Source: a bacterium
GTDB lineage: Bacteria; Chloroflexota; Dormibacteria; UBA8260; Bog-877
Reading direction: 5' to 3'
DNA length: 28,888 bases
Assembly (NCBI GenBank): GCA_021791345.1
Contig: JAJYWT010000172.1
Span: forward strand, 1 to 28,888
The notes beneath the pieces are model-generated. The model had not been told where the DNA came from, ran no database searches, and saw only the letters and a program-made list of their open reading frames with translations. A program made the translations under genes and the position numbers. Of this stretch, positions 1-7,638 are shown in pieces (the stretch's first letter is position 1; the number at the start of each line of letters is the position of its first letter).

Positions 1-2
1 AA

Positions 3-305
3 CGGGACTGGGATGACTTCACCCGTTTCTATGAATTCCCTGAGGAGCACTGGGTTCATCTGCGGACCAGTAACCCGATCGAGTCGGTGTTCAGCGGGGT
101 GCGGATCCGGACCGACGCAGCCAAACGGATGCAGGTGCGTGAGAACGCCGCATATCTCGTCTTCAAGCTCGTGATGCGGCTGAGCCTGACCTGGAGGGCG
201 ATCAACGGCCGCAACCAACTGGACCTGCTCCTCGCCGGCGACGTCTTCGTCAACGGGAAGCTCCAGCGATCTACTCAGCAGGCCACGGAGGGCACAGCCG
301 CGTAA
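3..305 (+). CDS. IS256-family (Mutator-type) transposase, C-terminal end, cut by window edge
   Basis: The reading frame is open from the first bases and ends with TAA at 303-305, so only about 100 C-terminal residues are present. The stretch EHWVHLRTSNPIESVF followed by a VRIRT segment is the signature of the last part of the DDE domain of IS256/Mutator transposases, which cut and paste or copy the element. The tail (FKL, then WRAING, then LAGDVFVNG) also follows the family pattern. The N-terminal catalytic Asp residues would lie left of the window. It is not possible to tell from here whether the element is intact. Family assignment rests on recalled consensus, not a search. Confidence 0.85.
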   Translation, partial: RDWDDFTRFYEFPEEHWVHLRTSNPIESVFSGVRIRTDAAKRMQVRENAAYLVFKLVMRLSLTWRAINGRNQLDLLLAGDVFVNGKLQRSTQQATEGTAA

Positions 306-623
306 ATCTCAGCTGACCCGCTGGAAGGCATTTCCACAGGTCTTGACAAAACCTCCTTCAGGTCAGCGCCGTAGCCGAATGCTGCTCGGATGAGGAACCA
401 GGCGTGGACGAAGGCATCGCAGCCTGGGTCGGCCACTGTTCTCACGGTGACGATGACCGTGTTTCAGCTGCCCGGGAACAAACTCGTGGCCGCGTGACCC
501 CCGCTCCCACCGGCGACTGCGGGATCATGGTAGGGCTGGCTCCTGCCGACACAAGCCTGAGCCCGCAGGAGCAGAGAGCCGCGCGGGGGATCGGCAGGGC
601 GGTGGTCGATTGGGAGGATCCCG
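306..623. other. Intergenic region with probable right end of the IS256-type element
   Basis: No convincing gene lies between the transposase stop and the FAH-family gene. The segment TTGACAAAACC at 343-353 resembles the terminal inverted repeats common in IS256-family elements (ends containing TTGACAA followed by a few bases), so the element probably ends near position 352. The matching left end is outside the window, so this cannot be proved here. Short open frames in the rest have unlikely composition. A purine-rich GGGAGG at 613-618 serves as ribosome binding site for the next gene. Confidence 0.45.
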
Positions 624-1502
624 GTGAGGTTGGTCAGCTTCCGTAAGGACGACCGGTTGGTGGCGGGTTTCGAGGAAGAAGGGCTGCTGGTCGAGGCCAC
701 GGAGCTGAGCAGGGCCCGCGGGCTCGAGGCGCCCACGGTGCGGCGCCTTCTGGAGCTGGGGCCGGACGTCATCCAGCATCTCGTCCTGGAAGCCAGGGGC
801 CGGCTTGGAAACCGGGAGCCTCCGGTTCTCCGCCTCGAGGCTGTCCGGCTCGGCCCCCCGGTGCCTGATCCGGACAAGATCATCTGCCTGGGCCAGAACT
901 ATGCCGAACACGTTGCCGAGATGGCCAGCGAGCGGCCCAAGGTTCCCAACCTGTTCGCCAAGTTTCGCAACGCTCTGGTGGGCAACGGCGAGCCGATCCG
1001 ACTGCCGGGGATCAGCCGGCAGGTGGACTACGAAGGTGAGCTGGCGGTGGTGATCGGAAGGCGCTGCCACCGGGTGGGAGAGCAGGATGCGCTCAAGTTC
1101 GTGGGGGGCTACGCGCCTATGAACGACGTCAGCGCCAGGGACCTGCAGTTCCAGACCGGGCAGTACACCATGGGCAAGGCGCTGGACACCTTCTGTCCGA
1201 TGGGTCCGGGTCTCACCCTGGCCGCGGATGTGGCGGACCCCCAGCAGCTAACGCTCAGAACCTACTTGAACGGGGAGGCGGTGCAGGTCGGGAGCACCGC
1301 CGCGATGCTGTTCTCGGTGGCGGAGGCGATCAGCTTCATCTCGTCGGGAATAACGCTGGAGTGCGGCGACGTCATCGCCACCGGCACCCCCTCGGGGGTC
1401 GGATACAAGCGCCAGCCGCCGCGCTTTCTGCGACCGGGCGATCGGATCGAGGTGGAGGTGGAGGGGATTGGTCGGCTCACCAACCCGGTCGTGCAGGGCT
1501 GA
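624..1502 (+). CDS. Fumarylacetoacetate hydrolase (FAH)-family protein
   Basis: A 292-residue protein starting at GTG with GGGAGG six bases upstream. The N-terminal 80 residues form the variable cap typical of two-domain FAH proteins. The catalytic domain begins at about residue 82 (PDKIICLGQNYAEH). Metal-ligand positions are visible as E137 and E139 in DYEGEL and D168 in NDVSARD, and the C-terminal GDVIATGTPSGVG motif is intact. Family members hydrolyse or decarboxylate beta-diketo acids or 2-oxo-acid products of aromatic and sugar catabolism (fumarylpyruvate, acylpyruvate, 2-keto-3-deoxy sugar acids). The substrate cannot be read from the sequence. A MarR regulator follows on the same strand 90 bases later, which would suit control by an aromatic ligand. 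Family call is secure; specific function is not. Confidence 0.9.
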   Translation: MRLVSFRKDDRLVAGFEEEGLLVEATELSRARGLEAPTVRRLLELGPDVIQHLVLEARGRLGNREPPVLRLEAVRLGPPVPDPDKIICLGQNYAEHVAEMASERPKVPNLFAKFRNALVGNGEPIRLPGISRQVDYEGELAVVIGRRCHRVGEQDALKFVGGYAPMNDVSARDLQFQTGQYTMGKALDTFCPMGPGLTLAADVADPQQLTLRTYLNGEAVQVGSTAAMLFSVAEAISFISSGITLECGDVIATGTPSGVGYKRQPPRFLRPGDRIEVEVEGIGRLTNPVVQG

Positions 1503-1591
1503 GGGCGCGGGTCAGTCCGCCGGATGCGGCCCGACTCCGGGTGAGGTGGCGCCCCAGCCAGGGGGATTGCCGCCGCTTCCGGGAACCCATC

Positions 1592-2068
1592 ATGGATGAG
1601 GGCCTCTCCCCGGTTGCCGCCACCCTGAGCCTGCTCCAGGCGCACCGGCTGCTGGAGGTCTCCTTGAGTCGGCGGCTGGAACTGGCGACCGGACTCTCCC
1701 TCTCCGAGGCGGAGGTGGTGGTGCGGCTCGGGGCAGCCGCCGGCGGTCGTATGGGGATGCTGGAGCTGGCCCATGCCACCTGCTTCAGCAAGAGCGGGGT
1801 GAGCCGCATCGTCGACCGCCTCGAGAAGCGGCTGCTGGTCGCACGACGGGCTTCCACCAGGGACCGGCGCCTCATCTGGGTGGAGGCGACCCCGGCCGGG
1901 CGGGAGCTCATGTGGGAGCTGCTGGCGGCCCTGCAGGTCGCGGTGGAGGAGGACTTCGCCCGCTACCTGAGCGACGAGGACATGACCGTGCTCGCGGATC
2001 GACTGGACAAACTGGTCGCCGGGATCAGGGGCGCGCCGGAGGGGAACGGCAAGGACCCGCGGGGCTGA
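1592..2068 (+). CDS. MarR-family transcriptional regulator
   Basis: A 158-residue winged-helix protein. The ATG at 1592 is chosen because translation upstream in this frame is low-complexity Arg/Gly shadow sequence inside the FAH gene. A dimerisation helix occupies about residues 5-35, the recognition helix about 66-79 (FSKSGVSRIVDRLEKR) and the wing about 86-98 with the conserved Asp-Arg pair (STRDRR). This pattern is diagnostic of MarR proteins, which are dimeric repressors released by small phenolic or oxidant ligands. It lies between the FAH-family gene and an aldo/keto reductase on the same strand, and probably controls one or both. No clear palindrome was found just upstream of it. Confidence 0.88.
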   Translation: MDEGLSPVAATLSLLQAHRLLEVSLSRRLELATGLSLSEAEVVVRLGAAAGGRMGMLELAHATCFSKSGVSRIVDRLEKRLLVARRASTRDRRLIWVEATPAGRELMWELLAALQVAVEEDFARYLSDEDMTVLADRLDKLVAGIRGAPEGNGKDPRG

Positions 2069-2183
2069 TCGACTCCATCGCTGAGTCGTCCGCTTGCCGG
2101 CCGGTACGCGTCGCCCTGGCATCATGGGCAAGGGCACGGGCCGGCGGTCGGCCGTCGCCATGGTGGGAGCAGGGAGCAGATTT

Positions 2184-3146
2184 GTGAGCAGTCAGTTGCG
2201 CAGGCGGCGGCTGGGTCCGCTCGGACCGGAGGTCTCCGAGATCGGAGTCGGCACCAACAACTTCGGCCGCAGACTCGACCAGGCCGGCGCCCGAGCGGTG
2301 GTCGACGCGGCGCTGGACCACGGGATCAATCTGTTCGACACCGCCGACATTTATGGCGGCGGGGAGAGCGAGCGCTACCTGGGAGCGGCGCTTCGGGGCC
2401 GCCGCGATCTGGCACTCATCGCCACCAAGTTCGGCATGTTCAAGGAGGGGCTGGAGCCCTCGGACCGGCGCGGCTCTCCGGAGTACATCCGGAAGGCGGT
2501 GGAGGGCAGCCTGGGGCGGCTGGGGGTGGACCACATCGACCTCTACCAGATGCACGAGCCGGACCCCAACACTCCGATCGCGGAGACCCTGGGGGCGCTT
2601 CACGAATTGGTCAAAGAGGGCAAGGTGCGCTGGTTGGGAGTGTCCAATTTCGCCGGCTGGCAGCTGGTCGATGCGCAGTGGACCGCACGCAGCCGCGGCC
2701 TCACCGAGATCACCTCCTCGCAGGACGAGTACAGCCTGCTGGAGCGCGGGATCGAGCGCGAGGTGTTGCCCGCGATCGAGCATCTGGGAATCGGCCTGTT
2801 GCCCTACTTCCCGCTCGCGAGCGGCCTGCTGACCGGCAAGTACCGACGCGGGGAACCGGCGCCGCCGGGGACCAGGCTCTCGTCAGGGGCCAACGCCGCC
2901 AGTCTTGCCGATCAGGCCAAGTTCGATGTGCTGGAGGCGCTGCAGGCCTTCGCGCGGGAGCGGGAGATCACGCTGTTGCAGGTCGCGATCGGCGCTCTGC
3001 TGGGTCGGGCCGCGGTCTCTTCGGTCATCGCAGGAGCGATGAGCGAAGAGCAGGTCGCCGCCAATGTCGCAGCGGCCAGCTGGGTCGCCAGCGCCGAGGA
3101 CTGGGTCGAGCTCGACCGGATCACCCGCCGGAGTCCGCGCCCATGA
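2184..3146 (+). CDS. Aldo/keto reductase
   Basis: A 320-residue NAD(P)H-dependent oxidoreductase of the AKR superfamily, a TIM barrel. The catalytic tetrad is visible as D52, Y57, K82 and H124 (FDTADIYGGGESE, ATKFG, YQMHEPD). The GVSNF element and the C-terminal cofactor-binding part (SVIAGAMSEEQVAANV) are also present. It fits the AKR families that include YajO and the Kv-beta-like enzymes. The frame is open further upstream, with TTG at 2094 and ATG at 2160. GTG at 2184 is preferred because it follows an AGGGAGC ribosome binding site and the protein then begins right before the first barrel strand (RRLGPLG). The next gene starts 31 bases after its stop, suggesting co-transcription. Substrate unknown. 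Confidence 0.9.
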   Translation: MSSQLRRRRLGPLGPEVSEIGVGTNNFGRRLDQAGARAVVDAALDHGINLFDTADIYGGGESERYLGAALRGRRDLALIATKFGMFKEGLEPSDRRGSPEYIRKAVEGSLGRLGVDHIDLYQMHEPDPNTPIAETLGALHELVKEGKVRWLGVSNFAGWQLVDAQWTARSRGLTEITSSQDEYSLLERGIEREVLPAIEHLGIGLLPYFPLASGLLTGKYRRGEPAPPGTRLSSGANAASLADQAKFDVLEALQAFAREREITLLQVAIGALLGRAAVSSVIAGAMSEEQVAANVAAASWVASAEDWVELDRITRRSPRP

Positions 3147-3177
3147 CACTCGACAACCGCGCACCTGGAGGCTACTC

Positions 3178-4005
3178 GTGAAGGTCTACATCTCATGCGA
3201 CATGGAGGGCGTTGCCGGGGTGGTCGACTGGCAGCAGTGCGGCCCCGGTCCGGAGTTCGAACTGGGGCGGCGGTTGCTGCTGGCGGAGGTCAACGCGGCG
3301 ATCGACGGCGCCGCCGCCGCAGGCGCGACCGAGTTCTTGGTCAACGACTCGCACGGGGCGATGCAGAACCTTGCCCCCGACCAGATCCACGGGCGGGCCG
3401 ATTACCTATCGGGCAGGCACAAGCCGCTCTACATGATGGAGGGTTTGGACGAGACCTTCCAGGCGATCTTCTTCATCGGCTACCACGGGTCTGTGGACGG
3501 CCCCCCGTCCACGCTGTCGCACACCTACAATCCCTCAGCGGTGCTGGCGGCGGAGCTCGACGGCACCATGGTCGGAGAGGCGGGGATCAACGCCCTGGTG
3601 GCGGCGCACTTCCGGGTCCCCATCGCTCTGGTGAGCGGCGATCAGCACACAGCTTCCCAGACCGCCGCCATCTGCCTGGGGGTGACAGCAGCGGTGGTCA
3701 AGCGTTCAGTGACCCGGATGGCCGCTCAGAATCTGCACCCCGAGCGGGCACGAGAGCTGATCCGGGATGCCGCCAGCGCCGCCATCCGGGGACTCGACTC
3801 CATGCGCGCGCCCCAATTCGCGGGGCATCCCACCCTCAAGCTGAGGATGCGCAACGCAGACCTGGCGGAGCTGGCGACCGCCATCCGAGACGTCAGCCGA
3901 ATCGGTGACACCGAGGTGATGGTGGGGGGCGCCGCACCCCTGGAGGTGTTCCGCAACTTCGTGGGGGTGCTGCACATCACCAGGGGACTGGCTCTGGAGC
4001 ATTAG
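3178..4005 (+). CDS. M55-family peptidase, D-aminopeptidase DppA-like
   Basis: A 275-residue protein starting at GTG 3178 behind a GGAGG-type site (CTGGAGGCTACTC). The first residues, MKVYISCDMEG, match the N-terminus of DppA-type zinc D-aminopeptidases, whose metal ligands are Asp8, Glu10, His60, His104 and Glu133 in the Bacillus enzyme. Equivalent residues here are D8, E10, H59 (NDSHGAM), H103 (GYHGS) and E134 (GEAGIN). The family removes N-terminal D-residues from short D-Ala peptides, and some members act on other amide substrates. No dpp transporter is next to it; it sits after an aldo/keto reductase. The fold assignment is strong, but the true substrate may not be D-Ala peptides. Confidence 0.9.
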   Translation: MKVYISCDMEGVAGVVDWQQCGPGPEFELGRRLLLAEVNAAIDGAAAAGATEFLVNDSHGAMQNLAPDQIHGRADYLSGRHKPLYMMEGLDETFQAIFFIGYHGSVDGPPSTLSHTYNPSAVLAAELDGTMVGEAGINALVAAHFRVPIALVSGDQHTASQTAAICLGVTAAVVKRSVTRMAAQNLHPERARELIRDAASAAIRGLDSMRAPQFAGHPTLKLRMRNADLAELATAIRDVSRIGDTEVMVGGAAPLEVFRNFVGVLHITRGLALEH

Positions 4006-4031
4006 GATCCCTGGCCCGCGGCCGCTCCATA

Positions 4032-4054
4032 CCCCAGGCCGCGCTGAGCTGGGG
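4032..4054. terminator. Possible bidirectional hairpin between convergent genes
   Basis: CCCCAG at 4032-4037 and CTGGGG at 4049-4054 form a 6-bp stem with an 11-base loop, in the 64-base gap between the M55 gene stop and the stop of the leftward methyltransferase gene. There is no U-tract, so it is only a weak candidate for an intrinsic terminator. Position between convergent genes is the main support. Confidence 0.25.
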
Positions 4055-4069
4055 CATCCACCAGTCGGA

Positions 4070-4855
4070 TCACGGCTGCGGCTTGCGCGCCTGGACGATG
4101 AACCGCTCCTCCGAGAAGCTGAGAGGGCCGGTGGCACACCTCTGGTGGAGCTCCTGAAGGCGATCCAGGTACCGCTCCACCGTGAAGTCCGGGATCTCCC
4201 ATGGAACCGCCCGCAGGTACCAGACCAGGGCGCCGACGTCGTCCACTTTGGTTTGGATCCGCACCGCCCGTGCCGCCTCGATCGTCAGGCCCGCCGCCTG
4301 CAGCTGGCGTCTCGCCTCGGCCACGCTCCAGCTGGCTGCTGGCCCCGCCGCGGGCGCGCCCAGCAGCGCCCGCACCGAGTCGTATGAGCCCACCTGTTGG
4401 GTGATGAACAGCCCGCCCGGTTTCAGCACGCGGTGCACCTCGGCCGCCACGAAGGACTCGTGGCGGTTGACGATGAGAGCGAACGACGCGTCCGGGAATG
4501 GCAACTGGGGCTCATGCGCCGTTTGGGTCATGTTGTCGGACGGTCCTTGGTACGGGAGCACCTCGATGCCAAGTGGCTCGAGGCGAGCCCGGGCCACGCT
4601 GACGTTGGGCGCCAGCCCCTCGACTGCCACCGTCCTGGGGGGCCGGCTCCGGAGCTGTGCCAGCCACTCGCCGCCACCTGTTCCCAGGTCCAGCAGATCC
4701 GGCGAGCGGGCGGCCGCCACCGCGACGATCCGATCGTAGCTCCAGGGTGGCGCCGTGGACCGCATCCGGCCCGCGACCCAGGAGAAGTCCCAGCCCGAGA
4801 TGGGGTGTGCGATGGCATCCGCGATCAGCTCCGGGAGCGAGGCCATGGCGCCCAT
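4070..4855 (-). CDS. SAM-dependent class I methyltransferase
   Basis: A 261-residue protein if started at the ATG at 4855; an ATG three codons later and a TTG at 4939 are alternatives. The TTG would run past the start of the divergent protease gene, so it is disfavoured. Residues 54-62 (LLDLGTGGGE) are motif I of class I methyltransferases. An acidic residue after strand 2 (VAVEGLAP) and the HRVLKPGGLFITQQVG segment (motif III/post region) complete the SAM fold. Such stand-alone proteins methylate small molecules, lipids or quinones, and the target cannot be inferred. It is transcribed away from a sedolisin protease gene. Confidence 0.85.
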   Translation of the reverse strand: MGAMASLPELIADAIAHPISGWDFSWVAGRMRSTAPPWSYDRIVAVAAARSPDLLDLGTGGGEWLAQLRSRPPRTVAVEGLAPNVSVARARLEPLGIEVLPYQGPSDNMTQTAHEPQLPFPDASFALIVNRHESFVAAEVHRVLKPGGLFITQQVGSYDSVRALLGAPAAGPAASWSVAEARRQLQAAGLTIEAARAVRIQTKVDDVGALVWYLRAVPWEIPDFTVERYLDRLQELHQRCATGPLSFSEERFIVQARKPQP

Positions 4856-4894
4856 GATGACGCCGAGGGCGGACTCGGCGACCGAGGTGGTTCG

Positions 4895-4916
4895 TCGCCG
4901 GTCGGAGAACCGGCGA
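4895..4916. promoter_or_regulatory. Perfect 8-bp inverted repeat in divergent promoter region (candidate operator)
   Basis: TCGCCGGT (4895-4902) and ACCGGCGA (4909-4916) are exact inverted copies separated by six bases. The repeat sits in the 72-base gap between the divergent methyltransferase and sedolisin genes, overlapping a possible plus-strand -10 hexamer GATACT (4915-4920). It ends 11 bases before the sedolisin ATG. It could be a dimeric repressor site or an mRNA hairpin close to the ribosome binding site. No regulator gene is adjacent. Confidence 0.4.
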
Positions 4917-4927
4917 TACTGCTGGGG

Positions 4928-6541
4928 ATGAGTGGTCAACTGCCCCCACCTGGCCGACAGGAGGCGCCGAGCGGGCCGCCCGAGCCAGATCTCGAGTTCA
5001 CACTGATCCTGCGCCCGCGCACGGACAGAGCCGTTGCCGGGATCGGCGGGGAAGGCGCCGAGTCAGTCTCAACTGGCGGCTTTGTCGCTCGTTCGGAGTT
5101 GGGGCAGCTGCGGGGAGCGAGCCCCGGTGACATCACGACCGTTCGGAGCTGGGCGGCGACCCGTGGCCTGCGCGTGGTCAGGACCCGGCCGGAACGACGC
5201 GAGGTGGTGCTGGCGGCACCTCTGACCCAGATCTCGTCATTGTTCGGGGCGCAGTTCGAGACCGACGCCACCACCACCCCGCCGCGCCGAAGAGTGCTAT
5301 CAGGACCGGTTGTTCCCGTCGATCTGACCGAGGTGGTGGTGGCGGTGCTCGGTCTGGACTCCGGGCCATTTATGCCGCCCCGGCTGCGGCGGCTGCCTCT
5401 GCCGAGCTCGCCCATGCCCCTCAACCAGGCGGCCCCGCTGAGCTTCTATCCAACCCAGGTGGCCGCTGTCTACCGCTATCCGGCTTCGAGCTGGGCCCGG
5501 GGCCGGTGCATCGGCCTGCTGGAGCTGGGAGGAGGGTACCAACCTGCGGATCTCCAGAGCTACTTCGCCGGCCTTGGCCTGGCGCCTCCGACCGTGGTGC
5601 CGGTTCCGGTCGACGGCGGTGCCAACCGGCCCACCGGAGATCCCAACGGGCCGGACGGGGAGGTCGCTCTCGACCTCGAGGTTGCAGGGTCCGTCGCACC
5701 TGATGCCAAGCTGGCGGTCTACTTCGCCCCCAACACCGACCAGGGGTTCCTGGCCGCGGTGTCGGCCGCGGTTCATGACCAGGAGAACACCCCCACCGTC
5801 CTCTCGATCAGTTGGGGCGGCCCCGAAGCGGGCTGGCCGGCGGCCACCGTGCAGGCGTTCGAGCACGCATTTCAGGATGCCGCACTGGTGGGTATGACGG
5901 TCTGCGTCGCCGCGGGCGACAACGGCTCCGGGGACGGCCTCAACGACGGCCTGGCCCATGTGGACTACCCGGCGGCGAGCCCCTACGTGCTCGCCTGCGG
6001 AGGCACCCGCCTGGTGGCGGCAGCCGGCGCTATCGAAAGTGAGGTGGTGTGGAACGACCAGCCCCAGGACGGCGCGACCGGGGGCGGGGTGAGCGCGGTG
6101 TTTCCGCTGCCCAGCTGGCAGGTGGGGATTGGGGTGCCGCCGTCGGTCAATCCGGGCCACTTCCACGGCCGGGGCCTGCCGGATCTGGCCGGCGACGCGG
6201 ACCCTGAGACCGGCTACCGCGTCCTGGTGGACCAGCAGGCGGCGGTCTTCGGTGGCACCAGCGCGGTGGCGCCGCTGTTGGCGGCGCTGGTCGCGATCTG
6301 CGCGGGCGCCGTAGGCCGGGACCTGGGCCACCTGAACCCGCTTCTGTACCAGCAGTTGGCCCCCGAAGGGGTAACCCGCGAAGTGGTCGATGGCAGCAAC
6401 GGAGCCTACTCGGCGCACCCCGGTTGGAACGCCTGCAGCGGATGGGGCAGCCCTGTCGGGGTCGCCCTGCTCGAACGGCTGAGATCGCTGCTGGCCGCTC
6501 CCACCCCCGCTCACAGGACGGGGGCTGGAGGCGGTCCCTGA
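4928..6541 (+). CDS. S53 family serine-carboxyl peptidase (sedolisin/kumamolisin type)
   Basis: A 537-residue protein. ATG 4928 follows GCTGGGG and the frame upstream is a shadow of the methyltransferase gene. Residues about 20-150 form the activation propeptide (Pro-kuma type, with FVARSELGQL and LTQISSLFGAQFE). The mature enzyme follows, with E245 and D249 in GEVALDLEVAG, the oxyanion Asp D331 in AAGDNGSGDG and the nucleophile S444 in FGGTSAVAPLLAAL. Spacing matches kumamolisin closely (4, 82 and 113 residues). A Gly/Trp-rich C-terminal segment (GWNACSGWGSP) corresponds to the calcium site. These enzymes are acid-active endopeptidases that self-process. No typical signal peptide is seen, which is also true for kumamolisin precursors. 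An acidic habitat is plausible but is an inference. Confidence 0.93.
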   Translation: MSGQLPPPGRQEAPSGPPEPDLEFTLILRPRTDRAVAGIGGEGAESVSTGGFVARSELGQLRGASPGDITTVRSWAATRGLRVVRTRPERREVVLAAPLTQISSLFGAQFETDATTTPPRRRVLSGPVVPVDLTEVVVAVLGLDSGPFMPPRLRRLPLPSSPMPLNQAAPLSFYPTQVAAVYRYPASSWARGRCIGLLELGGGYQPADLQSYFAGLGLAPPTVVPVPVDGGANRPTGDPNGPDGEVALDLEVAGSVAPDAKLAVYFAPNTDQGFLAAVSAAVHDQENTPTVLSISWGGPEAGWPAATVQAFEHAFQDAALVGMTVCVAAGDNGSGDGLNDGLAHVDYPAASPYVLACGGTRLVAAAGAIESEVVWNDQPQDGATGGGVSAVFPLPSWQVGIGVPPSVNPGHFHGRGLPDLAGDADPETGYRVLVDQQAAVFGGTSAVAPLLAALVAICAGAVGRDLGHLNPLLYQQLAPEGVTREVVDGSNGAYSAHPGWNACSGWGSPVGVALLERLRSLLAAPTPAHRTGAGGGP

Positions 6542-6615
6542 CCGGAGCCAGGTGGCCCGGTCGGGGTTGGATCGGGTCCTGGCGCGCGGTCGGCCCCTCG
6601 TGGCAAGCTTGACCG

Positions 6616-7638
6616 GTGACCGTGATGCAGCAGGGGATCGGGACCGCGCGATTGAGCGGCGCAGCCGCGGTCCTGGCTGAGGACCTGCGCAAGAGCTATG
6701 GTGAGTTGGAGGCGGTCCAGGGGGTCAATTTCCAGGTCGCGGCCGGGGAGACCTTCGGTTTCCTCGGCCCCAACGGGGCTGGCAAGTCCACCACCATCTC
6801 CATGCTCTGCACCATCACCCGCCCCAGTGCGGGCAGAGCCCTGGTCGCCGGATTCGACGTGGTCCGGGAGCAGGCGCAGGTTCGGCGTCACATCGGCCTG
6901 GTCTTCCAGGACACCACCCTGGACGACTACCTCACCGCCACCGAGAACCTCAGCTTTCACGCCGAGCTGTACGGTGTGCCCAAGAGCCAGGTCCAGGACC
7001 GGCTGCAGCAGGTGATGGAGATGGTGGGGCTGTGGGACCGGCGCGCCAGCCTGGTGCGCACCTTCTCGGGCGGAATGAAGCGCCGTCTGGAGATCGCCCG
7101 AGGCCTCCTGCACTCACCCCGGGTGCTCTTCCTGGACGAACCGACGGTGGGCTTGGACCCGCAGACGAGATCGCACATCTGGGGCTACATCACCGAGCTG
7201 AAGAAGCGGGAGAAGATCACCATCTTCCTCACCACCCACTACATGGATGAGGCTGAGTACTGCGACCGCATCGCCATCATCGACAATGGCCTGATCGTGG
7301 CCAGCGACACCCCGGAGGCGCTCAAGGCCAGTGTCGGCCAGGACCGCGTGGAGCTGCACACCAGCGACGATCCCGCCACCATCCGTCAGCTTGCCGAGCA
7401 CTTCGACCTGGACGCCAGGATGAGCGAGGGAGCGGTCGCCTTCTTCGTGAATCAGGGGGAGGAGTTCGTCCCCCGGCTGTTCGCCGAGCTGGGCATTCGG
7501 ATCCTCTCCGTGCGCGTCGCCCGGCCGACCCTGGACGACGTCTTCATGAATTACACCGGCCGTACCATCCGGGACGCCGAGGTGAGCGGCTCTGACAAGA
7601 TGCGGCAGAACCCGTGGATGCGGGCCAGGAGCCGCTAG
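6616..7638 (+). CDS. ABC-2 type exporter, ATP-binding subunit (DrrA-like)
   Basis: A 340-residue ATPase. GTG 6616 is the first in-frame start; ATG 6625 is equally possible. Walker A is GPNGAGKST (51-59), the Q-loop is VFQDT (about 97-101), the ABC signature is FSGGMKRRLEIARG (150-163), Walker B is LFLDEP (171-176) and the H-loop is TTH (206-208). The C-terminal 90 residues resemble the extension found on DrrA/NodI-type exporters. Its stop overlaps the start of the permease gene by one base (TAGTG), so the two are translationally coupled and should form a 2+2 exporter. Substrates of this group include antibiotics, lipids and polysaccharide precursors; nothing here identifies the cargo. Confidence 0.93.
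   Translation: MTVMQQGIGTARLSGAAAVLAEDLRKSYGELEAVQGVNFQVAAGETFGFLGPNGAGKSTTISMLCTITRPSAGRALVAGFDVVREQAQVRRHIGLVFQDTTLDDYLTATENLSFHAELYGVPKSQVQDRLQQVMEMVGLWDRRASLVRTFSGGMKRRLEIARGLLHSPRVLFLDEPTVGLDPQTRSHIWGYITELKKREKITIFLTTHYMDEAEYCDRIAIIDNGLIVASDTPEALKASVGQDRVELHTSDDPATIRQLAEHFDLDARMSEGAVAFFVNQGEEFVPRLFAELGIRILSVRVARPTLDDVFMNYTGRTIRDAEVSGSDKMRQNPWMRARSR

Noticed and set aside
343..348. TTGACA as a -35 promoter element for the FAH gene
   Set aside because: No -10 is found about 17 bases downstream, and the sequence is better explained as part of the insertion-element terminal repeat.
4397..4927. Upstream extension of the sedolisin frame
   Set aside because: It runs antisense through the methyltransferase gene and has no family features; ATG 4928 with GCTGGGG upstream is a better start.
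5300..6514. 404-codon open frame on the minus strand opposite the sedolisin
   Set aside because: Arg/His/Gly-rich translation with no motif; the plus strand carries a complete catalytic set.
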